A stretch of 64,000 nucleotides of DNA, from positions 2,346,196 to 2,410,195 of the forward strand of contig ML058586.1 of assembly GCA_003013855.2 (NCBI GenBank). Reading direction: 5' to 3'. This DNA is from Liriodendron chinense. Lineage: Eukaryota; Streptophyta; Magnoliopsida; Magnoliales; Magnoliaceae. Position 1 is the stretch's first letter; each line of letters opens with the position of its first letter. Both the position numbers and the translations under genes were made by a program. A model generated the notes under the pieces. The model searched no databases. It had not been told where the DNA came from and was given only the letters and a program-made list of their open reading frames with translations. Shown here piece by piece: positions 12,268 to 24,700 of the stretch.

Positions 12268-12479
12268 GTTGAGTTGGAGCAATTAAGTGCCTGGCAAACA
12301 GAAAAATCCTGATCAGAATCGTATGATTTTTACAACAAGGTGGGCCCAATAAGGGCTGCATAGTCTTGGTTGAGGGAGGCGCATCCAGTGGACGCAGATT
12401 GATGGTGTGCTCAGTACTTCTAACTTTGGTGGCCTGTTGACGTCACTAAGATCTATGAACCACGTTATGATAGGAGTGT

Positions 12480-12905
12480 TATATCCTTATCATTTATTCA
12501 TTATGCAAGATCATGTTTAGTTAGTAGCCCAAAATTGATAAAGATGTGAAGCTCAAATGATCCACACCAGAGAAAAGCAAGGGGATTGAACACCTACCTT
12601 TGAAAACTTCTTAGGGCCATAGAAATTTTGGATCAAGCTGATATTTGTGTTTCCACCTTCATCCATGACTGTGTGACCTTATTAACAGGTTAGATGGCAA
12701 ATGAAAATCATGGTGGACCTTAGAAGGTTTCAACAGTGGGCGCCATTGTCCGACTGGGTTTTATGGTGTCGTCCAAATAATTTTTAGATTTGCATTATTT
12801 GGCACGTTTTCTTAAATGAGTAGATGGTGTGGATATAGCATATGCAAAATGATGGGTTCACAAAACTTTGTGACATCAATGCACTGCAATCCGCTTCCGC
12901 GGACC
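12480..12905. mobile_element. Mutator-like MITE, diverged
   Basis: Central family segment (TTTTGGATCAAGCTGATATTTGTG, ACCTTATTAACAGGTTAGATGG) and right arm GAGTAGATGGTGTGGATA, ending near GCAATCCGCTTCC. The left end is unclear. Confidence 0.6.
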
Positions 12906-12910
12906 CATTT

Positions 12911-13332
12911 GGGGAGTGGATTATCTGTGACCCTGTGGGGTCCATATAGATGTCAGTGACAAATCCACTCCATCCAATAGGATAGGATTCAAGCATATCC
13001 AAAACTCACGTGGGCCATACCACACGAAACACAGAGAAGTTTTGTATAAGGATGGTATTTGTTCCTACACTTTATTTGAGTGCTAATAATTCTATGAGCG
13101 GTTTGGATAGCGTATAAACATCATCGTCCGCTCTAGGAAAGTTTCAATGGTGTAAGTTGTTGTTCCCACTGTTTTATTGGTGTGGCCCACCTGAGTTTTG
13201 TAACTGCCTGATTATTAGAATCCTATCGTATTGCGATCTTTCAAAACAGATGGACGGAGTGGATTTGCCACGGACATCTCTGTGGACCCCACACAGATCC
13301 TATGCCCAGGGTCACAGGCAATCAGCTCCCTC
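12911..13332. mobile_element. Mutator-like MITE in the KNOX proximal promoter
   Basis: Terminal repeats are GGGGAGTGGATTATCTGTGA and, reversed, GAGGGAGCTGATTGCCTGTG. Both arms carry TGTGGGGTCCA, GTCAGTGAC/GTCCGTGGC and CAAATCCACTCC. It ends about 125 bp before the TATA box, so almost all promoter sequence beyond that is transposon-derived. Shares subfamily-specific sequence with the element at 32300-32741. Confidence 0.8.
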
Positions 13333-13457
13333 TGTTCTCAGGATCAGGAAACTGACAGCATAGGGCGGAATCTAATTAATGGTTCTGATCTATCAGACGT
13401 GTGTTGAGACTCGCACGAGTGACTCGTACGTCTTGCGGCCTACTCAAGCAGTTTTCG

Positions 13458-13466
13458 TATAAAAAA
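13458..13466 (+). promoter_or_regulatory. Candidate TATA box of the KNOX gene
   Basis: TATAAAAAA lies 225 bp before the ATG. It would place the transcription start near 13490 and give a leader of about 200 nt with no upstream ATG, rich in CT toward its 3' end. A second candidate, ATTTATACA at 13641-13649, would leave a leader of only about 20 nt and is less likely. No transcript evidence is available. Confidence 0.5.
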
Positions 13467-13690
13467 TGATAAGAAAATAAGAAAAGTAATAAAAGAAATA
13501 AAAAAAAAGTACTTCTTCTTGTCTGTACGCCAAAAATCACACACCCCGATAACATTTGCAGACTTCTTCTCAGCTGCTACTCCATCTCCGTAAAATCTCA
13601 GAAAAAAAGAAAATTGAAGAAATCACTCCTTTTTCTCTCTATTTATACAGCAAAAACCCTTTCTGCTTCTCTTCGGGAATTTGATTGCTG

Positions 13691-13987
13691 ATGGAGGAGA
13701 TGTACGGCCTCCATCCGACCGTCGATTACTCGGGTCATCCTTCAATGTCGCCGGAGAATCTTGTCGTCTCGCAGGCGGATTTGCACAGCATCTTCTCGGC
13801 GGGTGGCTTCCGCGATCGGATCCCGATCTTCGGGTCGGACCCGATGTTCCAAGCACCGGCGATTTCTGATGCCTCGATCTCGCCGGAAATTCGAGCAGGA
13901 GATGAGATTTCGAGTGCTATGAAGGCGAAGATCGCTTCTCATCCTCGATATCCGAGGTTGCTGGAAGCTTATATTGATTGCCAGAAG
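13691..13987 (+). CDS. KNAT6: KNOX exon 1 (residues 1-99)
   Basis: Exon 1 carries the start codon ATG at 13691 and ends AAG|GTAAAA with donor GT at 13988-13989, phase 0. The start is the first ATG after the TATA-like box, and no ATG lies between 13470 and 13690. The second in-frame ATG is codon 4, so the choice alters only three residues. It encodes a variable N-terminus (MEEMYGLHP, then MSPENLVV near residue 20) and the first half of KNOX1 ending YIDCQK. Reading on past the donor gives a poly-pyrimidine stretch with no homology, so the longer continuous frame to 14155 is not coding. Confidence 0.95.
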
Positions 13988-14443
13988 GTAAAAGGAGGAG
14001 TGATTTTCTTCTCTTTTTTTTCTTTTCGTTTTTTTTTTTTTTTTTTGCTGGAATTTCCAGCGGCAGGAGCTCGATATTGGAAGAAAGACAGGAGGCAATC
14101 AATGAGGCCAAACATGGTAAATCGTCGGGTCTGGAGGAGAATCTGGTTTTCGTAGAGAAATACGAGCGGACGGAATTGAATTTTCTGGCGCTGTTTGTTC
14201 GCGGTTTTGGAGATTTTTTTTCACGTACTGTTGTTCCTTTCGAGCTTTGGAGCTTCTCTGTCGAGCTTTTCGTTCTCCCTCCCTCCCTCTCTCTCTCTGA
14301 GAAGCTTTCCATGGCCTGGCTGCACTCGATCGAGTTGTGAAGCTTTCAGCAGTTTCTCTCTCTTGATCGAGCTTTGAAGCTCTCTCTCTCTCTAGACTTG
14401 AATCTTTCCATGGCCTACACTCGATCGAACTATGAAGCTTTAG

Positions 14444-14484
<41 letters not shown>

Positions 14485-14624
14485 GTCTTTCTTGATCGAG
14501 CCTTGAGCTCTCTCTCTCTCTCTCCGTAGTCTCTCCCTCTCCAGTCTCTCTTGATCGAGCCTTGAAGCTTCCGTAATCTCTCTCTCTCCACAGTCTCTCT
14601 TGATCGAGCTTTGAAGCTTTCCTT

Positions 14625-14666
<42 letters not shown>

Positions 14667-14724
14667 ATCTTTATAGAGCTTTGAAGTTTTCCATAATCTC
14701 TCTCGATCAGATCTCGAGCTTTGA

Positions 14725-14787
<63 letters not shown>

Positions 14788-15679
14788 GAGTTTCAGTGAA
14801 GATTCCATGATTTTCGGGTTACCAAAACTACAATTTTCTATCGTAACCGAAATTTCGATTTTCCGACACATATCTTACCTTTTCTGATATAGAACCGAAA
14901 TTTCCGATGTGAAGCTTCCAAACATCTCTCGTACGTTTGCAATGACAGGAAAGTTATCAAATTCCGTTCATCTTCCGTTAATCCTTCGTTTCTTCCTTCA
15001 CGTTTCCCGTTTTTCCTCCGTTTACTTCACTCCTCTCTCTCCCATCATCTTGAAAATGAACGACAAACCGTTAGCTTCTGTGATATTCCGTTAGTGAACC
15101 TTCATTTACCGTCATTCCTCCGTCAGTCAGATTTCTGTTTCTGTTTTTTTCTAGAGTTTTCGTTATTTCATTCTAAAAAAAATGTTAAAATAGAAATCCA
15201 TCATCTGTCAATTCCCGTTGAAGTTCCTTCATTGGACGTCATCTCTCCGTTAACCTCTTCCTCTCCTGACGTGGGAAACTCCTTCGATTTTCCATTTCTT
15301 TTGCTGATTTATTCCTTAAATACTAACGGCCGTTTGTTAAATCACAGGTGGGAGCTCCTCCGGAAGTCGTTTCTCTCTTGGACGAAATCCGTCGAGAAAA
15401 CGACGTCTCTAAACGCAACGCCGTTTCGACTCGGTTGGGAGCCGATCCCGAGCTCGATGAATTCATGGTCTCTCTCTCTCTCTCTCTCCTCCTCTCGTTC
15501 TCTCGTTTTTCCACCCTTTTTTGATGATTTTTCTTCTTCCAGGAAACGTACTGTGATGTGTTGGTGAAATACAAGTCCGATCTCGCTAGACCGTTCGATG
15601 AGGCCACGACCTTCTTGAGCAATATCGAAATGCAGCTCAGCAATCTCTGCAAAGGAGCTTCTAGAAGCTGCCCTTCCGG

Positions 15680-15722
<43 letters not shown>

Positions 15723-18700
15723 TTTTAATTTGATTTTCTATATGGGTTTTTTTTTCTTCTTTCCTGAAAGGGTATATTGCATAGGCTATGATATTTTGCT
15801 ACACGCACTCTATCAGATTTCATATAATAATAGCGAAAACATCGAGTTCATGGGAGCAGATAACGTTGAATAAGTGCACCGAAGGTAGAAGCTTCTATTT
15901 TCTTCGGTTTGTTACACTAGATGCTAACATGCGCCTCCTGATTTTATCATGAGCATGGTCTTTTTTTCTTTTATTTTACCCCATTTGCTCTTATCTCTAT
16001 CGCTGCCTGGCTATGGCAGCCCACGTTAGCTTTCTAAAACACCCCGGCAGAATTAATAATAAAAAAAAAAGACAGCGGAGGCCATTTTCCCTCCCTTATA
16101 TTTCTCCGGCGGGCTTATGCAGCGCACTTTAGCATGGCTTTCTAAAACATCCAGGTAGAAAAAAATAAAAAGCCTAGTTCAGAGACGATGGGAGGCCAGG
16201 TCTCCCCCTATGATTTCTCCCATCATAATAAGATAGAAATAACGTTTTCTGCAGCCATTTCTGACTTTGCGACAGTGGCGCATGTTAGCACGTCCCAGCC
16301 AAGGGGGGGAAACCTCATTTCGAAGAAAGGGACTGCTGTGATTCTGCTAGGGCAGACAGTCATGGGGAATGTCTATATAATCCTGTGGTTGAGATGGGTT
16401 TTTAGGCTTCCTCCTTCCCCACAGCTGCTATAACGAAAAATAGAAAGCGTCTTATGATAAAAATCAGGAGGCGTTGGCCTTCTTCTGCAGGCAGTCATGG
16501 GCGTCTGCAGAGAAGAACTGAAACTCCAGCAGACCTTTCTTTAAACCAGGTGGGGGTGTGAGTGCGCGCGTTGGGTTTTTATTTTTTTCCTCCCGTCTTG
16601 TATGCTGTATGTGGGGGGTTCTTTTTCTTCTGTCAGAAGTAATAAAAGGCAGAAAGAGCAGACGCCTTCTACTTAGAGTTCCTGATATTGACGTCTCGGA
16701 GTTTAATGCTATTATCCCACAGGTAAAATAGTGTGCATTTTCTCTTTCTTTCTTTCCCTTTTCTTTATTATTTTTTGACTGTTTGAATCAAATGGAGTTT
16801 AGACAGTTATAAAAAACATTCATTGTAGAGATTATTTTATTTATCATAAGCTTGTTTAGTTCCATTTTTACGCCTTTATTTTTCATTATCTCTGAGGACT
16901 GCGTGTGCACAGTGTGCATCAGCCTGTTTACTTGTTTCTCCTACCATCAAATAATGGTAGGTGGGAATCCTAACATGCATTTCAAAATGGACATTTGAAA
17001 ATTTTCTTTCTCATTTTATCTTTCAAAAAAAAAAAATCATTCTCATCTTAAAATAAAATGATGGCTAGATTTGAACCAACAGTCTGTTTATGGTGGTAGA
17101 GGGTAGATAATACTCTTCTACATCCAGTTTTCTTTTTTCAATATTTCCTGGTGTTAGAGAAAGGAATGTATTTGATTATTATTTTTTTAAAATAAAATAC
17201 ATTTCTTTCTTTAACATTAGGGTTAGTTTGATTGTGTCGCACATCTTAAAAGGCAAATATTAAGGAAGGAATAGCATTTCTTCAAGGAAAAATCTTAGTT
17301 CATCTACTTCGTCCTTCTTTTTTCTTGGTATTTATCATTTATTATTTACATTTTCTTTAAATATTTTTTAAGTTGAGATTCTTTCAAAGAAAATGATCCA
17401 TGGTTTTGATAAATACCCTACATTTTCTACTTTTGGTATCAAAGTGCCTTAGAATAATGCTATAAAGGTATTATTCTAATACCAAAAGTAGAAATAATGG
17501 ATCCATTAATTCAAAGAATAGGGTGTGGCTAGCAGTAGTTCCTTCTTTCAATGCCTTAGGAATGAACTAATATCTATGCATATGCATCATTACATCTTTT
17601 GTTTATGTCACTTGGCTGGGTTGTCAAGAGTTTTCTTGTCGTACTCCTTGTATCTAAGCCATTGCACTACCACACGTTGTGCAAGTCTAAGATACATTAT
17701 AATATTCTCCAATGTATTTGTTTTTATTGTTGGTGTTGTTTAGCATGTTAGTATGTGGAGAAAATGGGTGGAAATTAATTGACATAGTTTTCCTTCACTA
17801 AAATGCAATTTATGCACTAAATACAACTATTAAGTGCTGAAAACATGCATTTGGTTAGCTGATACTTCCGAAGTATCCAACATATTGAACAATCATACAG
17901 CTGGGATGAGATTTTCATAACTACATAGAGGTTTTGGCAAGGTTTCTTGGATGGCGGGTTGCTCCAGTTTGTGTTACATTAACAGGCATGCCGGTACATA
18001 ACTAGGCATATATAGTTTAACATTTGAATTGATGTTATAATTTATATATTAAATGCTGAACATTATTATTATAGGTCGGGCATGCATTATCTTATATATA
18101 GGTTGGGCATGCATTATCTTATATATATATGCATGCTGTTGCATATGTCAATGTGTAAAACTAGATTGGCATTGCATGTTAATCTAGATTAAGAGTAAAT
18201 CATCTTTATTTTGGATCAGTAAAAGTTGTGATCCGGATTGCAAATGACCAATAATCCAGATCGTGGGATTAAGAACAAAACATAGGGGGTTGGTGAGTTA
18301 GGTGAGGTTGATTTTAGGAAAATTTGGCATGGTAATATTGAAAGCATTTTAATATAGAAGTAGAAAGTGCATGAGATAAACTTAACCGGTTGTGGACTAC
18401 AAGTTATGCTCCAGCCAGCGGATAACTTTCAACCTTTCATGTGCATTCGGCATCCTACCTGTTCAATAATTTGGCTCCATGATGACGATCACCTTTTGGA
18501 AAATTCACAAAAGCCACTCATTGATTGGACTACATTTGTGTTTTGCTATGTATCAATGGCTGGAAATTGTTTTATATGGTCTGGCCCACTTGATGAGCTG
18601 ATAGGGCTGGCTTTTGCACTAGGCAATCTTCATGGTGGGGCCAACCTATTGGAAGGGTTCGATGTCACATTCACGTAATAGCTTGGAAGTTATCATCGGA

Positions 18701-21700
18701 TTGGAGTATAACTTATGGTCCAACTTGTTGGACTTTTTTTTTTTTGTTGGAGAAAGGTGGGAGCACACCACCTGTAACTTGAGATCTCCGCAACTAAAAT
18801 TATCTAGATCACTGGAGTACATTAATACCATTTAGCTAAAATCACAAGACACAATAATAAATCACATTTGGAATATGTGAAACTAACAACTATGCTTAAA
18901 GAACAAGAGAATATGATAAATTGAGATTCTTCTCTCCCAATAGCCAGTGATAATGTGTGTTCAACATGCATGCATGTTTTTGTCTTCCATGGGCATATGT
19001 TTTCTAAGAAAATGGTGTGGAGCACCTTTGTTTCACATGGTCTGTTTTGCTATCAAATAACTTTGGATTTCTGCATGAATGGCATGTGGGTTGTTTCATT
19101 TTCCTTTTTGATAATAGAGAAATACTTTGATTCTCTGGCAGAGTGTGATGGATGATAATGCAGGCTCCTGGAAATACTGAGAAAGTGCAGTGGAGTACAA
19201 GTAATTTAAAGCAAGCCGTTCAAATTATAGGCACCATTTTAGATGTATCATGAACTAAAAATTACTTCTATCGGGTTAAATGACTATTTAGATTGAAGGG
19301 CATTTATTGGACGGTAAAATGAAAAATATCCAGTGGTCTTATTTAAAGAGTGAAGTATTCACAAATCAGAGGTTAGGATTGTTCAACAAATTTGGGTTTT
19401 GGAGTGTAAGTTAGAAACAGGTGGTTCGACAATTTAGTCGGTTTAATTTTTGTTAATATATGCCAGGTATACAATTTCTAAGTGCCTGCATATCAAGCAT
19501 CATATGCGGCCAGTGTATCATATAACTCCCCTTAATAATATATGGATTGTGCTGTAATGATGCCATATTTGGGATGGGCTTTTAAGAGTTTCAAGTTCCA
19601 ATAGGTCATTGAGGTTTGGTGCACGTCTTAGCTTGGAGCCTAGGATATGGTTGATGGACCTTGGGAATGCTCTAAGCAACAAGCACTGCATCGATCCTGC
19701 CATCCAAAAGTTAAAGTATAAGAAAACATTTGCCTCGTGCAGAAAAAAGATCTCCTTGGAAGTTGTTGTTTCCAGTTTGGTCACATAAATAAATAAAAAA
19801 CAAACCAGAACTGAAAGCAACCTTTTCTTTCTCGGTTTTCCACACCTTCTAGCATTAGATTCTTGATCGAATCTCTTACCACACATGCGAACTTAATTAC
19901 ACTAACAAAGTACTGAAAGCTGTACTTTGCTACTTTTGAAGTGGATTTATGTTGGGTTGTGTTGGCCTACTGATCTTATTATGCTGATTTAGCATCCAGT
20001 TCAGTTGTTTCTTTTGATTTGTTTATATTTCTTGATTTTCTTATAGCCCTTTTGGACTGTTCCAACCTTTAAGATAATAGTCCATATGCCACATGGCATT
20101 TTGGCATTCTAGCATGCCTGCAATACTGTTATTTTAGTAATTTTTTAAGGCTATTGCAAACTACCCGAATGGGTTAAGCTGCTGTGCCAATTTTTACTTA
20201 ACCTTTTGTTGGAAGGCTGCTTCCACCATGCTGGTTCTGGTTGCACTGGCTTTTAGCTGGCTATGGGGTTGGTGTGCTAATGTCAGCCTTAGCAAGAATA
20301 CTATATTAATAATCTGAAAGTTTCTTTCGTTTTGCATAGCCTATGTTAATTAATAAAGGGATCTTATATTGGACAAACGGTTATCCCACACGGGGATGGT
20401 TTCTTATGCCTAACTGTTCTAAGTTTGAGCAGAGACATGTTGTTTAACTAGTACTAAAATATTTACTTTAGCTAGTACTAAAATACATACTTTGCATGTT
20501 GTTGCTGTCATTATTAGTAAATCTCATGTTTCCTTTTACTTTATCTTTCATTTATACAATCTGTATCCATCAGCTGGGTTTTTCTTATTCTATATGTTTA
20601 GTTGAATGAGTATGCCTGGCCTGCCATCAGTTCCTTTCTTCGGTGTCTCACATGGTTAGATGGTTTCGAGGAAGTGCCTTAGGGGTTGTTTCGATGTGTG
20701 GAACTCCCCACTTGAGTTCCATGGAATCTGAGTTCCTAGAATGAGAGTGCCATCAGTTACTTTCTTCGGTGTCATGGTTAGATGGTTTTGAGGAAGTGCC
20801 TTAGGGGTTGTTTGGATGTGAGGAATGCCCCACTTAAGTTCCATGGGATCTGAATTCCTAGAATGAGAGTGCCGTGGACAGAGATTCTTCTTGTTGTTCT
20901 TCTTCTTCTTCTATAAAAGAGCTCATCTTTTCTATTTTAGAACTTGATTTCCTTTGTGGCAGACAAGTACCATTTTCATCCAAAAAAAAAAAGAGTTCCT
21001 TTGTGACAATATCCATGGGGCATCGAGATGGAGGAATGCTTGAGTTCTGTGGTACCTTTTTTTTCATTCAATGTGGAGAGTTAAACACATCCAAATGACC
21101 CCTCCTTGTAAAGTCTCTCTCTAGCCACTAAAGAGTATATACCTTCAGCTTTTCCCCTGTCAATTGGTCATTCTTTTGAGGCATCCCTCCTACTTGGGAG
21201 TCTCATGATGTAAGTTTACTTGGTTCTGTAGATATTTCCTTTCCATTTTGTTTTTATTTAAATTTTTTTTTAGTTTATGGATCTCGTTTCTTAGAGCCGT
21301 CTGTTCTTGGACTGAAGTTTTCTCACTGTTCTCTATTGGTACATTCATCTTATACATTTCTTCCCATCAGTTCCTAATTTACAACGTGTTTATCAGATTG
21401 TGAACCTTTTATGGTAATACTGGATGAAAGTTATTTTCTATGTTTGTATGTAATCACATGAATGAAATGACTTTTAGAGAGCCACCTTGAATTTCTCCAA
21501 TTCTATTGGAGTAATTGGTTTGTTCATGGTGGTAAGAGGTGTGGCATACTTTTCATTAATCTAATCAACCATGATGCATATTTGGAAGACATTAATGGAA
21601 TATTGTTGGCCGTCATACCAAACAATGGGATATAGCTGAACAAGATGGAAAGGTTGGTAATTTCATTGGTCTGGATTAGTTGCTAAACCGGCATACTTAT

Positions 21701-24700
21701 CATTTGGGTATTTGTAGGATTCTATTCACATTCTTATGTTAGGGTTAGTGAGTCATGATATTACATAAAACATATTATTACAGACCATATTTTTTTTACC
21801 AACAACACTTTTTTATCCGCAAATTTCTTACAACTTTAGTTAAAAATAGACATCAGTAACCAGGTTGTAGGATGATTTTATATGAAGTCCTTGTAAGCTT
21901 TGGTGCTATATTCATTCTCAGATGTGGATCTTTTCGTTAATGCCATTGGATGATCTTAGCAAATGCTACTTCACAAATAGCCAGCCGCATCCAAATCAAG
22001 CACAATAAGTTTAGGACTGCATTCTGCAAATAACTGGAAGCAGGAACAGTTCAAACATTTCTAGCTTTGACATGGTCCATTTTTCTCGTGCGGGTGTTAG
22101 TGCTGTGGAGCTCCTCTGGCGTGTATTCTGATAATATATTTCTACATTTTTTTGTTATTTTTAATACTGAACCATATCTAAAGATCTATCATAATAAGGA
22201 ATTTAGTTGGTCCTTATGCATCGAACATGAACAGTGTTTTGATGTGCTGGTTTGATCTGTGTTGCCCTCAGTTTGGGGATCCAGACCATTAATCTGAAAG
22301 AGACTTCCATAATGGATGGAGGATTCATAAAAGTGTTTATAGATTAGGTGATTCTAGTCCTTGGATCAGTGTCCTAAAGATTAACTGTCAGGGAAAAATC
22401 ACAGCACTAACAGACAGCTTGATAGAATAGCCCGACTGGGAGGAGAAAAGCATATCAAAGTTTATGATTACTAACCATGGGCCCCAGTTGTACAAGATGG
22501 ATGCATCAGGGTAGTATTTACATACTGATGCATCAGGACCTATCATTCCTCACAATAAGTAGGGTTTATAAATGCACATGACTTCCTAGGTTAATATCTA
22601 ATAAAGGGGTTGTTCACTTGTTCTACATATTTTCATTACTAAGCATGTTTACAGGTACGTGCTTGTGTGCATTTGTGCATGTGTCGTCAAGAGCTTGTGT
22701 CACATTTTTTGTGGTTGAGAAACATAGATTCTGGAGCCACTAATTCCTTGAAGGTCATTGTGCCAAATACTGCTTTCTACAGAATAATAAGTAAAACTAA
22801 AATGCATAAGAGAAATCACTTTAAGTAGCTTGTAAATTAGATATTTTAGATTTTAAATGGATGTGCATGTATCACCCTGTGTCCAAATATGGTGGAGGGA
22901 ATCCTAAACCTCAAAATGTACATTAAAATACAAAATTTTGAAATGCTTTATATTCCCACCGATCTTCGTTAAATGATAAGAGATAACGTGCACACCGACT
23001 TCTCGGCGAGTGTCGTGCATGTTTAAGTTGTGACCCTTGAAAATTCTAGTTTTGTTGGAATTTGAAACGTGGGACTTATCTAGATTTTGGGGCATGAATC
23101 TGGGAAGAGCCATTTGTTATTTGAGCGAAGCGGTGCATCGTTCTGGGTCCTTTGATGTGTAGGTAATCTTCACTTGAGTGGGCATCTTCTCTAGACCCAA
23201 AAGAAGAGAAATGTGGGGTGAAGCGCAACCATTGATTGAAAATTGTCGAAGAGATGAGAAGCAATAAGGAATATGAAATTGATGTTCTCTCGTAATTGCT
23301 TTGTGAAGAGGTAAGTTGAGGAAGAGACTGGATATTGGTTTATAATGGTGATATTCTAATTGGCAAGAGAACGAAGATTGGTTTGTGGTGGAGTTTGAGT
23401 TGGGATTAGATGGGTAATTTTGGGGCTTCAAATCAGGAGGTTAGATTTGTCCCAGTACATACAATTGAGAAAGGATTTCTGCTGGACCTACAAATTCAAT
23501 TGGGTGTCAGGTGCCCGATGAATTCTATTTTTAAAGGTCAAACTCTCTTGATGTTTTTTTGTCCAGTTTGGGTGCCTGACCCAAGCTTGTCGGGCGACCG
23601 ACCTAGAGACCGACCGTGTAGTAGGTTTTACAAGGTTTTGTGTATGATGTTTCTAATTCGGGTTTTTCTTCTATTTAAAGGGGTTGTCACCGGGATTAGG
23701 GTGTATCCTAAGGTGTCCAAGGTTTCCTAATTCAAGTTGGTCTCTTGCATGGTTTTGCGCAAGGTGTTTCTAATTTGGATTTTCTCCTATTTAAGGAGTG
23801 TAAAAATGGGGTTAGGGGTAAGGCCAAAGGGGCCGGGTTTCCTAAAAGTATAGACATTCTTCTAGGGAAGGGGCTAATATCGTGGAAACTACAGAGGACG
23901 GTCGCCCGAACCCCCTCTATGGTGAACAGATTAAAGGCTTCTCCAACAATCTCCACCGAGTCTTCAATCACTGACATTCCATCCTTCCTTGCTTTCTAGA
24001 TCGTCTCAACTTCAACACAGTGGAATTCGCTTTGTGCCATGGGTTTTACCCATTAAAGGGTTTTTCCACATAAAAATCGGATTGCCTTCTTTTGCATGTT
24101 GATTGTTGTTTTTTTATTGCCATTGTGGTTGCTCGTTTTGATTCGCTTTCGCTGCCGGGATTCCCAACAAGTGGTATCAAAGAGAACGTTGGGAGGTAGA
24201 TCGGAATCGGAGATGAGGTATCAATGGCATGAAGCATGAGGTTCAATGTAGAGAATGATTCCGTGAAAGAAAAATATGGAAAGCGATTAGCATCTATGAA
24301 AAAAGTAGAGTGGAAGAAGGTGGATCAGTATGCCAATATCTCAATCGGGTTCATCGGCTGTGATCGGTATTGGAAAGTGGCAAAGGGGGTACTCGTGTTG
24401 ATAAAGGCATGGGAGGTGTGCTAATCTTTACAAGGTGATCGGGGAGCACTATTCATGGTAGAGTTGCGGGATCCACGGTTGCTCGTATGTGGCAATTGCC
24501 AAAGGGTCACATGAGAAGAGCAAGGTGTGTGAAGGTGCAAGGATAAAGTCGATGAGGCATGAGAAGCGATGGAGCTATGATGATGACGGAGTAGAGATTG
24601 AAGATGGTGCGTGGCAAGGTGTTGCATGAAGATTGGACTTGTGGTGGAGATTGTTGGAATCAGATGCCTCAAATCTTCATCAACAGGGGCCATTGACCGG

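Larger units (their letters stand above)
13988..15347 (+). other. KNOX intron 1, TC-rich (1360 bp)
   Basis: GT...AG intron. 14010-14050 is polypyrimidine. 14230-14790 is a chain of TC runs separated by a recurring GATCGAGC-TTGAAGCTT module. The rest (14790-15347) is ordinary AT-rich sequence with no further gene. Confidence 0.9.
15717..20620. other. Intron 3 proximal part, mostly unassigned
   Basis: Holds an AT-rich inverted repeat at 17418-17511 (CTACTTTTGGTAT against ATACCAAAAGTAG), a 27-bp tandem repeat x2 at 18073-18126 (GGGCATGCATTATCTTATAT) and a minus-strand LINE tail near 18735. The rest carries no recognised feature and is where regulatory sequence could lie. Confidence 0.6.

Noticed and set aside
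13169..13454. CWGTTD words (possible AS1/AS2 motif I) in the promoter
   Set aside because: The motif is too short, one copy lies in the MITE, and I found no partner motif II.
13685..14155. A 156-codon continuous frame covering exon 1
   Set aside because: It begins at TTG and runs past the donor at 13988 into poly-pyrimidine sequence. Only 13691-13987 matches KNOX.
13742..14312. Overlapping minus-strand ORFs opposite exon 1
   Set aside because: Shadows of exon 1 and of the pyrimidine-rich intron; no domain recognised.
14430..14783. Long minus-strand Arg/Glu-rich ORF
   Set aside because: A translation of the GA/TC repeats.
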